Counted from the stretch's first letter, positions 36,501 to 50,437 are shown. The stretch: DNA of 64,000 nucleotides from Taenia hydatigena (GCA_036345935.2 JADWOT020000366.1:1-64000), one strand, 5' to 3'. Notes: generated by a model not told the origin, from the letters alone. Made by a program: numbers and translations.

Positions 36501-39399
36501 GCAAGAGTAGAATCGAGAAAGACTGAGAGGGCCGCTTAATTATATCTAACAGCCGCGATAGTTGCAAATAATGAAAGCCACGTCTCCAACCATCGACATT
36601 GCTGTGTGTGCTAGATAAAAGCATACTTATTCTTTGAGTGCAGTGACAATGTGGCTGCGCAAGGCACATGGCAAAATAAAATAGTGAGAAACCGGAGAAA
36701 TGGTCACAGTTGCCTATCTTTATTAGCCAACGCGATTTTAACTTCTCATTTTCACGGCGAACAGTGAGATTCAATGAGCAGGAGGCTAAAACAGGGTTAA
36801 ATGCGCACCCGTGCAACTGGAGGCGGTGATCCTCAGCAGCACTTGTGTGCATTTAAATACCCTTCAATTTAGCCTTATTGAATTGGTTGGTCGATTGGGT
36901 GGAATTGAAGTCGCAAACGTGAATAAAGGTCCTCCAATATTAAGTCATATTGTCCACCATGTTTATGCCACAAAAGCATGGTTGCAAGTATGGTGCTTGC
37001 AGTGAATCTTTTCGTGTTGTATACTCGTACATTTTTAATGCAGTTGAGTAACAACCTGCAACTTTTCACTTTCACTCCCTAGTTGGCGCATCCGGTGCGT
37101 GATTTATCCTAAATAATGTGTTTTTTGACATGTAAACCATTATTTGTAGGCTTTTGACTTGCATTTGGTGTTTTAAAAAGTAGAGTCATCGGCAACAAGT
37201 GAATTGGAACTACAGCTGAATTGACCGATGCCGAACGAGGCCCGTGCATAGCACTTAGGGAAAGCTTAACAATCCAGCTATGCATAACACTACATGCGAA
37301 TCTGCATACTTCTATGGTCACTCTAAACCACTCAAGCACACTCGCGTGGGTGAAGGCGTTTGCACATTAAGATGTCGTTTCCACCTAGCGTATGTCATGG
37401 CAGCTGAAGGAGCAAGTTATCTCTTTTCAAACAGGGTGTGGGGAATGCATAAGAAGAAGACGTAGGAGTATTACAAAGCTAAACTGTTTTACGAAACTTT
37501 GTCTTAAGTGTGCGCACGAATAAGCACGTATGGACAGGTACTTGAGTTGAGTTTTAGAGAATTAAACTAGCGACTTCAGGTGTGGCACATGTTTCCCTAT
37601 TCCGGTAATCGAGTGCCGCGCGATAACAAGGGTCTTCCTAAAAGACGATCTCTTTTACAAATGCCAATGTTTTGGCCTCTGCTTAGCATTGTCAAGTTAA
37701 ATCATGAGCATTTACTTATTTTTGTTCAGCGGTTGTCAGGAAGGAAGATTCTGACTATTTGAAAAATAATGATGCAAGGACTAACGATACTAAAGTGGTG
37801 GACACGCTAAAAATTGTTATGAATGATTGCCACGGAGCGTGTGCATGTGAGCGCAAGAAAGGCAGTGAAGATGAGGGACTTGGTAAATAGGCCAACAACA
37901 TCACACACCACCGTCCCGTTGCGCACCTGCAGGATCGTCTGCACTGTTCAGTACTGGAAACTACGACAAATGGTTAGTCATAGTCGTGAGACAAGTTACC
38001 ATCACTTGCATCGAGTGCGCCTACTCAAATTGGTTATGAGGCGAGCGGAGTGGATAGTCGTGTGATTTAGAATGCACCCCCACCAATTTGATTAAGCCCA
38101 TTACTGAACTTCGAATTAGGCCTGTGCTTCCGCGCGTAATGCTAAGCGCAGACACGCGCACACTTCGTGACTTCTGTGCAACTGTGCACGTTAGTCTTAT
38201 TGAGAGGCAAGAGGCGCCAATCGCTACTGATTCGCGAGCGCTCGTAGTTACCGTCCCCTAATTGCCCGTAATCGATAAACAGCCGCCCAGAGGAGACATC
38301 CCACTTCTGAGCCTGAATAACCCAGTGATCTGAGCAGCACCTAAATGCAGCAAATGATTGTTCTTGTCTTTGGTGTGGTCATCGGTGATTACATCAATCA
38401 AGGGGAGGTGTGTAAAAGGAGGCCTCTTAATCTGGTCCAAGGTGGAAACTGCTTTGATGTTACGGACTTTGACCGCCCTGCAAAAAACGAGTAATTTGCT
38501 TTTTTTCATGCTCTTCTAATTGATGTCACTGAGCATTTTTATTTTTGTAGGCATTGAGGCGCGGTTGAAGGTTTAGATCGCGTGCGTTAATCCGGCGAGT
38601 TTTTTTATGTAGGGCTCATCTTAATGTCACCCGATGTCATCCGATGACATGAGTTGTCATGCATGTAAGAGATAGCAATCGTGCATTTGCCAAGCAACTT
38701 CTGTTGGCTTATCCAGATTTTGGCAGATATGTTGTGAGAGAAATTGCTCTAGGAGTGCGAATTCGAGTAACAACAACAGCTTCCTCCTTCTGCTCTCCTT
38801 GAAAGGAAAATTTATATTTATGTTATGCTTGAAGCACACAATGTCTTATAATATGTAGGTAAAATGTTCAAAGATCACTTAATTGTCATTGTCATTGTAG
38901 GTCCTTTACAGAATACAGGGAAACGAGAACATTGTGTCCTTTGTCATTGTAATGGCAACTTGCCCCAAAGAAGGTAAAATCACCAAGGCAACTGTTGTAA
39001 ACTGACAGCGTTTCGTCACAACTGGGAGGCCTAATTCTGTCTGCCTCTCATCGATTCAGCGTACGCAAGCGTAGCGCTCTTGATTGAGTTCAAACTCACA
39101 GAATGTAGACGCACTTCGTGCATTCGTTCTGACGCCCTGGCACAATGGGATTCAGTTCAGTCTTGACTGGTACAGAGTGGCGTGGACTAATATGGAGTTG
39201 ACAATGAGTAACAATGATTTTCTTATCTTATGTTCACCTTCTCGATCGTCATACATGACGCATAGATGCTCAACTTTACAAGCCAATAGCGCTATCCCAC
39301 ATGCAGCGGCGTGAAACAATGCAATTCTTATGTAATATTAAGTGCTGTCAGCATGGAATGTCTTTTAAAAGGCAGCACACTTCTTCTTGAATATTAGGA
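33561..39399. other. No gene or repeat recognised
   Basis: The longest frames are 120 codons (36,490-36,852, minus) and 112 codons (33,889-34,227, plus), with no domain or copy. A short perfect hairpin (7-bp stem ATGTCAT, 3-base loop) is at 38,634-38,650. Confidence 0.4.
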
Positions 39400-40010
39400 A
39401 CTACAAATGTAGGTGAGTGTGAAGTAAAGAGTCCGTCTAAATGGTTGCTAGAGAACTCTGAGATTTCAAGGAGGGCATACTCGCAACTACTTGCCGATCA
39501 TGTGAGCAGAATCCAAACTTATGCAAACCCGTATCCTTGTTTCATGCCAGAGTGTCAATGGCTCCATGCTGCCGTGATGGTCGATGGTAAAGTTATTTAG
39601 GAAGAAGAAAGGAAGATTGAATGGACAATTGCCTCATCTGGCAACATTGAGCGGTTTTGCAATTTCACCCCAACTTTCTACTCGACTTCATTTTAACTCA
39701 ACAATCTAATGTCAGCTGATTGAAATTCGCTTGCTTTAATTGGCGTTTGATGGGATCATAAGCCTCCACGATTTTGGGTTGCTGAGAACAGTGCAAGTAG
39801 GTGAGAGCCTGTGAAGCTGGATGCACACACCAGCCGCTGTGTTGGCTACGTTACAGTGAGCAAGTCTCAGACTCGTCCTCTGTGAACTGCGCGCACTCTC
39901 ATTTTGCAAATCGCTTTAGCGTGCGAACTTCCCTTCACGCTTAGCCAATCGATGATTCGCAAGAACCATACCAGGGCAAATTAATGCCACTGCAGCAGTC
40001 AGGGAAGAAA
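39400..40010 (-). repeat. Repeat H, minus copy
   Basis: Reverse complement of about 55,390-56,010. The shared DNA blocks are CTTGCGAATCATCGATTG, GTTGAGTTAAAAT, GAAAGTTGGGGT and CCTAGCAACCATT (with small changes). On the minus strand LANHRLAK, then SSQRTSLRL and CNVAN are kept in one phase, but a TAA interrupts it. Confidence 0.8.
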
Positions 40011-43000
40011 TGCAGGTATAATAGTTGACTGGAATATTGCCGAGCAACTGAGTCCTGAGCTGCTAATACATGGTTCTTGTAAATTAAACCAGTGGAGCCT
40101 AGTAAGGCGTTTGTTAGTGCACAAAATAATTGCATGTCAGAGAGTGCAAATATTGTTTCGACTAATTATTCCTCACAGGATACACTCTCATCAAAGCCTT
40201 GCAGCCACTCTCAACTTTTGAGTCGTGCGTACTACGTAGTCTGTCAAATTACTCAACTGTTGGAGTGCCAAAGTCTGAGTGACCATGTTCACGCTGGAGA
40301 GATTCTTATCCCTTCCACCCTAAGAAGTCTTGTAGAAAAAAATTGTCTCCTCTTATTTTATACATCTTACATTCATTCCACTGATTCAAAGAACGCGGTG
40401 TTAAGTCAAAGGTGAAAAGAACAAATGTGGTCGAATTAATACATCAACAACAAACAGTTCAAGCCATCTTTTGGCAAACTGTTTTGAGACGGATTAATTC
40501 CATAGCTGAATGCAAATAGCCTGTTGGACGCGCAAGTGGCGAGCAAAGATGGATAACCGGTGCGAAGAAATGCCAATCGATGATAGCAATCTCGTCCATC
40601 TCTTAAATCACAACAACAAGGTTGGCCAGCTATCGCATCATAGTTCTTGAGAAGGGCCAAAGCAAGCCTGTTTCGTCCAAGAGGGCAACAAATATAAGTC
40701 GTATATTATGACTAAGTGCGGATGGACAAGTAGAGAGAAAAGGACGAGATATGTCAAGGATTTGTAAATGCGGTGACGGTAGAATAGCAGCACAACCTCA
40801 TAGTAAAGAATTATGAAGACACAAATCGGTGCATAGGTGAGGCTATAATGCATCGATAGAAGGATGCCTTGAGCGCAGAAAATAGCTGGATGTCCTATAT
40901 GCTTTTCAAGAGAGGGATGAGAGCCATTGATCGTGGATGGATTGAAAAAAGGCGGTAGATTAGGTGCTGAGTAAATTTACTTGAAACCATGGGAAATTAT
41001 AAAGCGGATTTCAAGTGGTTGAGGGACGAATCCAGGTATGAGCCCTTAGACGAGGGTACCGCGTCTATGAGAACGCGTTTATGCATCGGGATCCAGGATG
41101 GATGTTTGGAGAGGTCGATCAAAAAGAGTGAACAGATAAGTTTGGGCTGGAGGGGAGTCCACATTTATGCATGAATATAGAGTAGAGAGTGAATTTTCAA
41201 GATGCGGCTCAGTTGATTGCGTACAGCAAGGAATCTACCCATCGAAATCTTAAAAATGTTGGTATGTGAATATTTAACAAGTGTCTAAGAGCGAATTTCG
41301 AAAAATTTCTATTCAACAAATTTGCGTGGTATATAAAAGTACAGAGATGCGAAAAATCTGGGGAAAGTGGTGAATGGATGCATAAAAAGGAAGGAACTAC
41401 TAATAACAATTAATGGTTGATACAGGCAGGGAGGAAAGAGGGCAGTACCTATAAAGGACTGTTGGCTGGATAGCAGAAAGCAAATATTATGCCCAGAGAT
41501 CAACCATTATCAGATGTACCTTAGAGCAGTGTTTTACAGGACTGCAATTTAGTTGCAGTACTAGAACTCTTTTCTTATGAAAATTAAAACATAAGGACAG
41601 GCGGAGGAATAATGCAGCGACAAGTTGTAGCACTGAAAAAAAAATAAATCCGCAGTCTGACCCGAATGAGCGCTCTTACTTACCTTAAGGTTTTAAGCAA
41701 AATGCATCATTTTACAGCTCCTTCACGTCTGTAGAGCACCGTCTTCGGCTCTTCCTTCGGCATTCCTTTAACTTCGCCCGCCACAAGGCCTTTGATCTTG
41801 CTGGGCAGTCGCTTACTCGCTAAACGTCTGAATCATCTTCATTGTACGCCATTAGGAAGAAACCACATTACCTTACGTAAATCAACTGCACTGGAGAAAG
41901 AGTATTGTACTGACTCCCTTGTGTGAGCAGCGACAGTCCTAGGAATACCAAGCTACGAGCAGAACCATGCTGTGACTGGTGAAGTCCAAAATAGATCTAT
42001 GTAGAGAGCGATTTGTTTCCACTTTACGAGATTAGTTTGTCTTCAACCCTAATCTAGGTGCTGTGCATTCGACAGAGTAAGAAGGGTGATGCATAGGAAC
42101 TGGCACTAGCTTCGCAAGCACTGAGTGACTCGCGACAAGGCACTTGCACAACTAATAGGCCATAATTGTTGGACGTTGTCAGGCCATACTCCTCCTTTTT
42201 TCGCTACAACACAGCGTTTCTATGGTGACTGGGATTAGAATGTGTTTAACTACGCAGTCAGATATACTGCCTTTGCATTGAAGTCCCAATCACCAAGGCT
42301 TTTGCGGTTTCCTGCTGATGATGTGTCTCGTGCATGAGGAAGGGAAAGCAAACAAAAATTAATGTGCCGACATCGAGTACATTTGACCGTAACTATTAGA
42401 CGCCTGTTAATTTGATAGCACGTAGACGAAAAGACTTTCCTTCCTGTTATTTTGCCTCTTGCAAAGTATGTAGTTTTTCAATGCCCAACCAAAGATTCGA
42501 ACATTTGTGCGCTTTTTGCTATCTTTTTCAATGCATAACCATGCACGACGAATCGTGCGGACATTTATCGTCACCATCAATTTCCTACCATGAAATTGTG
42601 CATACTATCACATCGCCTGAGGAATTTGGGAATTGAGATCAACAGCCTACTCCAAAATTAGCCAGAGCCGAAGTAACCGAATCTATGCCTTTGAATAGTA
42701 AAGCATTTGCTTATATGGAAGAAAGAAAGAACACAGACACAGCACTGTTTCCATCTCGAATTCCCGAGTCCTCGAAACCTCACCACACATAAGACATTGA
42801 CGAACCAATCCAAGGTATTTATTGACAAAGGTTCACTACTGCACCTATCCAACAGAAAGCAACCATCCCGATTTTAGCATTCTTTAGTAGAGTCAGCCCA
42901 CGTCGGCATTCTTTCGGAAGAGCAGTACTGGAAGCGAAACAATGCTGCGTTCGCGCTAAAATGACTACACATGTAGCACTCGGTTTTATAAACAGGATGA

Positions 43001-46000
43001 TTGATCACCTAATTAGGAGCTTACTTTTCTACAAAATCTTTAAAACGCAACGCCAGATCCATGCGCAGTATACTCAGATGTTCAATCTGGATCTAACGAC
43101 TCCAAATGTCCTGGCTATCTCATCCATTGCAAAAAAGAATCAAAGAGAGTCTAAAAGGAGTTATTTCTAAAGGGTCAAATGGGTCAGCAAGCCTCTTACT
43201 GAGCAATCAGTTCTTCCTTCAAAGCTTCTTATGCTGGCAAAGCCACCCGGTTATACCTGTACCTAAACAAAGCCGACGAATTGACTTGAGTGTAGAAAAG
43301 GCTGATGTGACTTTGGGTGAGGAAGCCACTAGCAGGATCGGCATCAGTCTCGCTTGCCAGCTGCACAAGACCCTAATTTACAGCCAATCCACAAGTGTAC
43401 AAATTCGCCTCTGCGAAGATACCAGTTTAAGATCCAATGTCTGTTACTTAAGGAAATCTGTTGTTAGTCTCCAGTTTTGTTCAAATATAAGTGAGCAGGA
43501 TTTGTGCATTTTGAAAAACAAATACTTTACTTTCTTTTGCTTAAATGTCGGCAGAGCACTAACCGTGGTGGAAAGTGCTATATCGAGTGGCCTAATTTGC
43601 AACATTGAAAGTTTGTGATTCGAGACCTTATGTTACCTCAGCCACTGGTCCCGTCAAGATCGCGATCCTGATGCAATGCATCAGGTGTAATCCCTCCAAG
43701 CTTTTAAGCGTTCCGCTAGTCCTTTCAGCACCCATGTATGGGTCATCTCAGAAGTAAGACTCGACCTTGAAGTATTCAGTTTAAAGGACGGATTCGCTTA
43801 ATAAGGATGTTGATAGACAAGAGCTGTCAACTTAGGCGCATCCTGTTTCCGCTTAGCCGATTTCCAGTGTCAACATTGACATCTTATATACCACCGCACT
43901 TGTGTCTTTAAAACATTTTTATCTAGAGTTTTGATGTTTGCAAAGATGAGTTGGTTCATTTATCGTGTAAAAGAATGCAATTAGAGAATGCGACAAATTT
44001 TTTGCTTATTTTGCTCCAACTACGTTGCATCTTAATGCTTTCTAGCTGTCGACGTGTTCAGAGAAGTGAATGCAGGGTTGAGTGTGGCGTGCATGATTGG
44101 ACGACTCATGCGCCTTGGATAATGAAAGTTTTCGCGCGATGTCCCTTCTGCCGGATGATTTTGCTCATTATTTCCTATAAAATGGCATGATTCCCAATGT
44201 TTTAAAGGCTCGATTGTACATTCCATTACACAAACGAACAAACCCGTTTGTCATTTGCTAAAGACAAATTACCAGGAACAGATCTAGAATAACGCCTAGG
44301 AATTTAAGAACTGGATGAGAGTCGCACGTTTATCTAAGAATTCTTTTATACCTCAACAGGCTCGAAACGTGGTGTGAATCTCTCAATTCTCTTAAACACA
44401 GACTGTGCAAGCTGCAGTTGGGTGCACTAAATACCTCGGCAGCGAATAATATATGCGGCCCTACATAAGTACTTATGCATTTTTTGCAAGAAACACTTCA
44501 GTATACACGCCAGCAGTAAACGCTTTAGAGGCTATGGGATTGAACAGCATTTGACTGAAATTAGGTTAGGCTTAAGAGGAGGCCCTTTCTAGCAAGATTA
44601 CTGCTATGTAGTAAGTAAAAGAAAATGTCAAGCAGATTTCCAGTTACGCTTAGACTTAATCGCTATCATGTTTTTCTTCAATGCGGAGATGAGCATGAGA
44701 ACCACATGCCTTGTCGGAAACGGGCGGAATGCATGTGATTGCTGACACCCACTCTACAACTCATCATTTTCCTATAGGTTCTGCTAATCATCTTCACCAA
44801 ACATTCAATATAGCTTCCTCTAGCTAAAAACTAGGTGTCTGCTAATCGGCGCAGAAAATCCGGTGGCTAATAATGTGACGCTTGCTTGGAATGAGTGAGT
44901 CGAACATAAAGCGAAAGTCATGACAGGAAGCGCTTTCGGCAGTTATGCGAGTAGAGCAAGCATGTGCGAGGGTCTATGCTCGAAGTTCATGTGAGAAAGT
45001 AGAGGCGTAGTTGAATGTACATTTGGACTGAACAATAGTTATACCTTGGTCTTCTCCTCTCATCAGGATGAGAACTGGTGCGTGACAAGTTCCCGGCTGG
45101 TGAAGCCAAGCTAGAAGTGCCAATACTTTCGGTCAAATTAGCTTCGTATTTTCCGTGGGACCTTTAATTACCGATTGGAGTAGTTAGATTTCACATACTG
45201 GGCAGGCACAAAGAATTTATCTGCCCATATGGCTATTTTCATCCCCTTTATATTTCATCAACCACTGCATCAGCTACTGCGCTGAGTTGCTGCTTGAATT
45301 GTCAAGCAGCTATGGTCTGCAGCAAACACGCTGTTATTCCAGTCATGGAAAAAACAACTCGGCGTAGCTTAAGTGCAGCAATCACTGCCCGGTGCTGCAA
45401 CGTATGCTGTTGCAAGAGAGAGAGTTTGTAGAGCGCCCAGTGCAAATCGCCTTTTGAACTTCCGACAAACACTTATGATCAACCGAAATAGAGCAAGACA
45501 GGTGCATTAATGCGGCGGAAAGTGTTTATCATGAAATGGCGTGCTCTCAGAAGTCTAATCAAATTAGAATATAAGAAGCTACGACAGCAGCGCTAGGTGC
45601 TACGCCTTAATACACTCTCATCGCTCGCGTCATGGAATGCTAAAATGAGAACGCAAGCAAGTTTCCAGTGACGAGGTTGGTGTGCTTCTCCAATTGACTG
45701 CAATTCTGGACCGTGTTCATGAGGCGCATATTATAGAATACAACATATAATGGATCTGAGTGCATGCATTTGTACGATCCAATTTATTCGCTGAATGGCT
45801 ACAGTCTGCAAATGCATTTGCAAGATGTGAAGCCAACAATATCGTAATGGATCCCGATTTTGAAGTAGGGCTTTGTGTATGGAGGAAGATGTCTTTAGCC
45901 CATGACGGTGACGGACGAAAACTTATAACCACCTTTCTCAAGGTAGCATGCAAGGCATTGTCGTGGCAGGCAGTATCACAGGGATGAAAAAAATTAAGGC

Positions 46001-49000
46001 AGATGAAGTTTACGAAACATCCCTAAATGTTATCGAATGCCAGTCGGGAATTTCGACCGCATGCTTGGCTCCATTCGATACCCCAAAAGACCCACAGATA
46101 ATTGGTATTGAGTAATATGCGGTCTCATTCTCTCTTGCAACGGCGTAATTAGAAGTACCAGCTAATTCTCTCGAACGTGGTTGCCACGACACTTAAACTG
46201 GCTGCGACGTTGCAGTGCAAGATTAAATGTGCGTAGTACTCCGCGTGGAAGATCGTCTTATGCTCAGAACCAGTGATTGCACTTTCCTTCTATGAGCACA
46301 ACTGATTGAACGTGAATCCGGTCATCGGCTCTTGAACGTCTGTCAGTGAACCCGCACTCTGCATTAGCCAATCTTGGGAGTGGGGAAGAGAGAACGTCTC
46401 TTGCCTCTCGCGGTGCTCACTGATGAGAAGTAGTTTGGAACTTCTATGAAGCGCATCAGCAAAGATCTGAACTTTGCTAGTGTCCACTGCGAAGGCCTAG
46501 GTGGAGGGTGCGTTGTCCCATATTGTGTCGTAAGGACGCATTCAATGCCATGGAGATGATCCACATGGCCACAGATTGTGTAAACTCGATTTCATCCACT
46601 GCGTAAGATGTTTCAGCCAAGTAGTCATTGAGAAGTCCCGCAAATCACTGAGTGTGTACATGGTCAACTTTGTCCGTACCATCCATGGATCTCATTGATG
46701 AAATTGTACTATTTTTCAAGGAATCGACAAACTCTACGATATGATTGCATCTTGTCTATAGTAAGTCTTCACTGACTAATGCTTGCCCAACTTATGCCTC
46801 CACTCCTCACCGCATTGCCGTACTCAACTGTCTATTTGTTTCAGGTAGCGCGGAACATAGAAGTCGTTGAATAGTGGCCTATAAAGACTGCCACTGAAGC
46901 GCTGGTGACTCGTACCACACCTGAAATAGTGCACGGTTTTGTCAGTGCTTCTGATATCACTCCTGCAAGTTTACTTGTTATCGGCAATTTCCTCACATGC
47001 ACTTGGACTCTGAATACGGCAACATTATCCGCTCGGACTCCGGTTATGTTCTCATTACGGACCTAGATCGAGAGTAGGACATTTATGCTAGGAAGAGGTC
47101 GGATGCCAAAACAGAGCCGAGGAAATGTCTATTAGTGACAGCGGCGTCGCATTCAGGGGACGATAGGAATACATTTGATTTGACATTTGATTGACTCCAG
47201 GCACTGCATATAAACTTCATCTGCTCCAACTCTTATTCGTCCTTATGTTAATGCTTATCACAAGTAGGCTTTGCCCACCGCCTTGAAGAAGGTGGATAGA
47301 AGTTATCTCATGTCATCGTCACGGGCTTACGATATGGCTTTCTGCCACACAGAACGCCTTACTTCAGACTTTGTGACACCTTGCGATATTAATGGCTTCA
47401 CGTCTTGTAACTGCACTTACTGACAGCAGCAAATCAGTGAATAAATTAGATTGCACAACTGCATGCATTCAAATTATTGTGTTTTGTGTTTTCTACCATA
47501 TTCTTACTGAAGGCAATAGCTCTGGTAATTCAGAGTAAAGGTAACCGAAAATGCGTTCGCTAACCTATTTTGGGTCCGTGACAACCTCTACGTTCCGAGG
47601 TACACAATCAGGTTCCAAAAATATTGGCATAAGAAAACGCTCTAGCCTGTGCCCCATTTGCTTGCCTGTTGCAAAATTTGGAGGCTCTTGTGTCTATGAG
47701 GTGGAGAATGTGGTCTTTCGTCAGAGATTCTTGCGCTGTGACTTTTGTTAAGCACACTTCCTTTGGTACAAATCGGACCAACGGTTTCATCTACCCCGCT
47801 CACTAACTTCTTTAGCAATTTGAATAAAGCATGTTGTAAAAGCATCTAAGGCTCGCCGATGATGTATCTGGTCAAAGCAAGAGTACGCACAACTTGCCAC
47901 GCACCGTGTCATCTTTGAAGCGATTAGGGCTGTGGAACGGAGGCCTATTTGAACGCGCTACCAAAGTAAAGGCGAAGGAGACCAATTATGAAGGTAGGAA
48001 TAAAAATGTTAATGGGAATGAAAGTTTGTCACAAGTTGAAACGCGAAATGAGTGAACAATCTAAAAAGACACTTGAATGATAATGTGAGCAAGAGATTTG
48101 TGCCTAAGCTCAACTTTTCTGACAATATTGAACCAAACAGCAGGAACTTGCTAAACCGATTCTTGAAAGAATTATCTACAATCCACTCATATTTTACAAA
48201 TGTCGCTTCAGGTTTCAAGGAGGCTGTGCATATTTTGAGTTTGTAAAGGTGTAGGACTATGGATTCGCCTCCCGTACAACGAACTCAAAATGATAGACAG
48301 GTCGTCTGTTTAGGTTATTATCAGCTGTCAGCCGTGGTCTGTATAATCCACAAGCATTTCCCCTTTGTTGTAAGCAACTATGCCAGAGGCGCAGAATGCT
48401 TCCATTCACCGCAATTTAGCCAGCGCAGAATCGAAATGCAGGTGCAGACACTGACGATGACATTTTTTGAATAACAAAGCGAATGTCTTAGTCAAGCTGT
48501 ACAGGTTCAATCATTCCACCAATGAAGAAAATCCTGCTTGAATCAGTCTGCCCTTTTTCAAACATGAATTGCGCAATGGAGGAATCGGCATCAGTCACAA
48601 GGCTCATGAATGTTGTAGCATTTGACTCTTCATCTCAGCACTCCGTTCTCACCAGCACTGACACAACGTTCTAACCTGGACAGTCGAGAGAACGAAAGCC
48701 AAGGACAATGTCACAACCCTAATTTTATCGCAAATTGGGCTCTGTCCACGCACTCCTGTAAGTATTCAATCGTTTAATCGCAATTTAATTCACCTCTCCA
48801 CGTAAGTCACATTAAATTGCAATGACGTAAATCCCGTTTTCACGCAAATGCACGTGTTGGCGTTTCCATTTTTACTAATACGACTTACCGCTGCACATAT
48901 ACGACAAAATGGAGTGTAGTTTATTCTGATGCAGTTAATGGAACGTATAAATTACAAGGCATCCCCAATTCCCAAGAAATTAGGACGAATTTATTTTTAG

Positions 49001-49199
49001 TGGCCATCCCTAAAGTCAAAGAATATTTGGCTGACATTTGATCCATAAACAATTGAGAACCCCGAATCTAGCAAAGCATGCACACGCCGAGTCCAAAACA
49101 AGAATTTAAATTGGCATTCTCACCGGAGAGAGGCCTCATCGATTTCACCCGCCGTTGCCAGCAATGCCACCTCTCCGTCACCGACTGTACTGCACTCTT
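40011..49199. other. Long stretch without recognisable gene or family match
   Basis: Apart from the frame at 43,106-43,618 I see only short frames. No tRNA, no tandem array and no copy of families A-N was found, although a full self-comparison could reveal more diverged ones. Confidence 0.4.
43106..43618 (+). CDS. 170-codon open frame, hypothetical
   Basis: The longest frame in the window that is not part of a repeat. It starts with ATG, contains several Cys residues (QFCSN, CLNVGRAL) and ends at TGA 43,616. No domain, signal peptide or splice context is recognisable. A frame of this length is not very unlikely by chance in 64 kb of this composition, and it has no second copy. It overlaps the end of a 69-codon frame in another phase (42,961-43,170). 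It may be an exon or simply random. Confidence 0.2.
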   Translation: MSWLSHPLQKRIKESLKGVISKGSNGSASLLLSNQFFLQSFLCWQSHPVIPVPKQSRRIDLSVEKADVTLGEEATSRIGISLACQLHKTLIYSQSTSVQIRLCEDTSLRSNVCYLRKSVVSLQFCSNISEQDLCILKNKYFTFFCLNVGRALTVVESAISSGLICNIESL

Positions 49200-49511
49200 C
49201 ATTTGGTGTAAGCCAACTTAGGTAATAACAGATCTAAAGGAGCAGATGAGAACCTATGTTGGTCGTTGGGCTTTGCTGTTTGGCTAAATAAGAGATGTGA
49301 TTACAACCGGATGATGATCACTTGTGGAATAAAAGAGGCTTCATTCGGATAGTTTTCATCAGATTTATGTGGTAATGTCCCAGGTGGGTTTCATTAACTC
49401 TGCGTCTGTTGCATGACTTCACTAAATCCCTTTTTCATCTGCATCTTCTCAAAAAGTTGCTGAAATTCAACATTAATAGTATTGTTTTAGAGAGAATTTA
49501 CGGATGAGCGA

Positions 49512-50324
49512 GTGAATCAAGACCTACCCATTCAAACTCCTAGTATCCACCACAGTGTAAAGGACATGAAATGGCTAGACGTTTACCTCTGCAGGATGCT
49601 TTTACTTGCAGGCGCAGAGGGATACCCGCAATATTGTGATCGTGCAATAGAGTATTACAATAACGTAGAGGTTTTATTTCGTGGTCTCGCGTCGAGAGTG
49701 TTTCCAGCTGATGCACAAGCTCCGATTAGCTGTTTGATCACCACGCCATGTCGCTGCTCAAGGCTGTCGTCATACGGGATGAAACGCTGCAAGTGCAACT
49801 TGCCAGTACTGCAATCTGCTTCCTCCACTCGTCTCTATTTGGACGTGTCTACGGTTACTCCCAACTTTTCAAAACAGTGGAATCCATTTTTCAGGACAGC
49901 AGGTGGTACCATACTTGACATGCGTGAATGGTCTGACGAAGGTGGAGAAGGAAGAGAAAGGATGCAGCTGAGCGATTATGACTGTGTCATTTTATATCTT
50001 GATTATCCGGATTGTGGACACCTGAATGCCCTAGCCGATGTCCTCACGTCAAAGCAAACGCTGGTTGTGACAGGCTCGATGTGGCGCACTCCAGATGTCT
50101 GCCCGAACTTGGACTGCATGCAAAAGATGCTCGAGGCCTTGGGAGGCTTCAGCTTTCTCCCCTTTTACAAGTTATTTGATAGTTGTCGCATTTGGTGCAA
50201 CCGGAGACAAAACAAACGGACGATCAATTTAGTAGAGATGGTGCGGTGGGCCTGTCTCCATGTCATATGGAGAAGGAGTGGAGCTTTACACATTCAAGAA
50301 TGTTCACGATTGATCGGTCTATGA
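49512..50324 (+). CDS. Protein of module K, unknown family
   Basis: This frame is open from about 49,491 to the TGA at 50,322. The listed start is a GTG; the first in-frame ATG is at 49,566, so an animal protein would begin with MKWLDVYLCRMLL or on an upstream exon. Conserved against the 13-kb and 26-kb copies: HHSVKD-KW-D--LCR, then YYN and FPADA-API. Conserved against the 13-kb copy only: NPF-RTAGG-IL and REWS; ILYL-YPD; HLNALA-VL; LTSKQTLVVTGSMWRT; EALG-F-FLPF; SCRIWCNRRQN. Strand-helix-strand alternation around ILYL..TLVVTG suggests a globular alpha/beta fold, which is inference. No known motif is recognised. It could be a protein of a mobile element or a captured host gene fragment. Confidence 0.5.
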   Translation: MNQDLPIQTPSIHHSVKDMKWLDVYLCRMLLLAGAEGYPQYCDRAIEYYNNVEVLFRGLASRVFPADAQAPISCLITTPCRCSRLSSYGMKRCKCNLPVLQSASSTRLYLDVSTVTPNFSKQWNPFFRTAGGTILDMREWSDEGGEGRERMQLSDYDCVILYLDYPDCGHLNALADVLTSKQTLVVTGSMWRTPDVCPNLDCMQKMLEALGGFSFLPFYKLFDSCRIWCNRRQNKRTINLVEMVRWACLHVIWRRSGALHIQECSRLIGL

Positions 50325-50437
50325 TGGGATTTGATGAGGTGTATAAAAGCTTTCAAAATAAATCCATTCAATGCTACTTGAAAAAGCCTGCACTTTTCGT
50401 GGATGCAATGGGTGAAATCGGGACAAGATATAAGTGA
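50183..50437 (+). pseudogene. C-terminal frame of module K in another phase
   Basis: This frame overlaps the end of the main K frame in a different phase and extends past it: DGAVGLSPCHME then WSFTHSRMFTIDRSM, FQNK and LKKP. The minus copy keeps GLSPCHMEE, SFTRF and SFQNK in the matching phase, with one TAG where this copy has TGG. Ancestrally the protein probably passed from the first phase into this one by an intron or a frameshift. In the 13-kb copy the same phase is open to 12,637. Confidence 0.45.

Noticed and set aside
36490..36852. 120-codon minus frame
   Set aside because: No recognisable motif, no second copy, length expected by chance in a window of this size.
38634..38650. Perfect 7-bp stem hairpin (ATGTCAT/ATGACAT)
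   Set aside because: Too short to be notable; expected by chance, no poly-T or gene end nearby.
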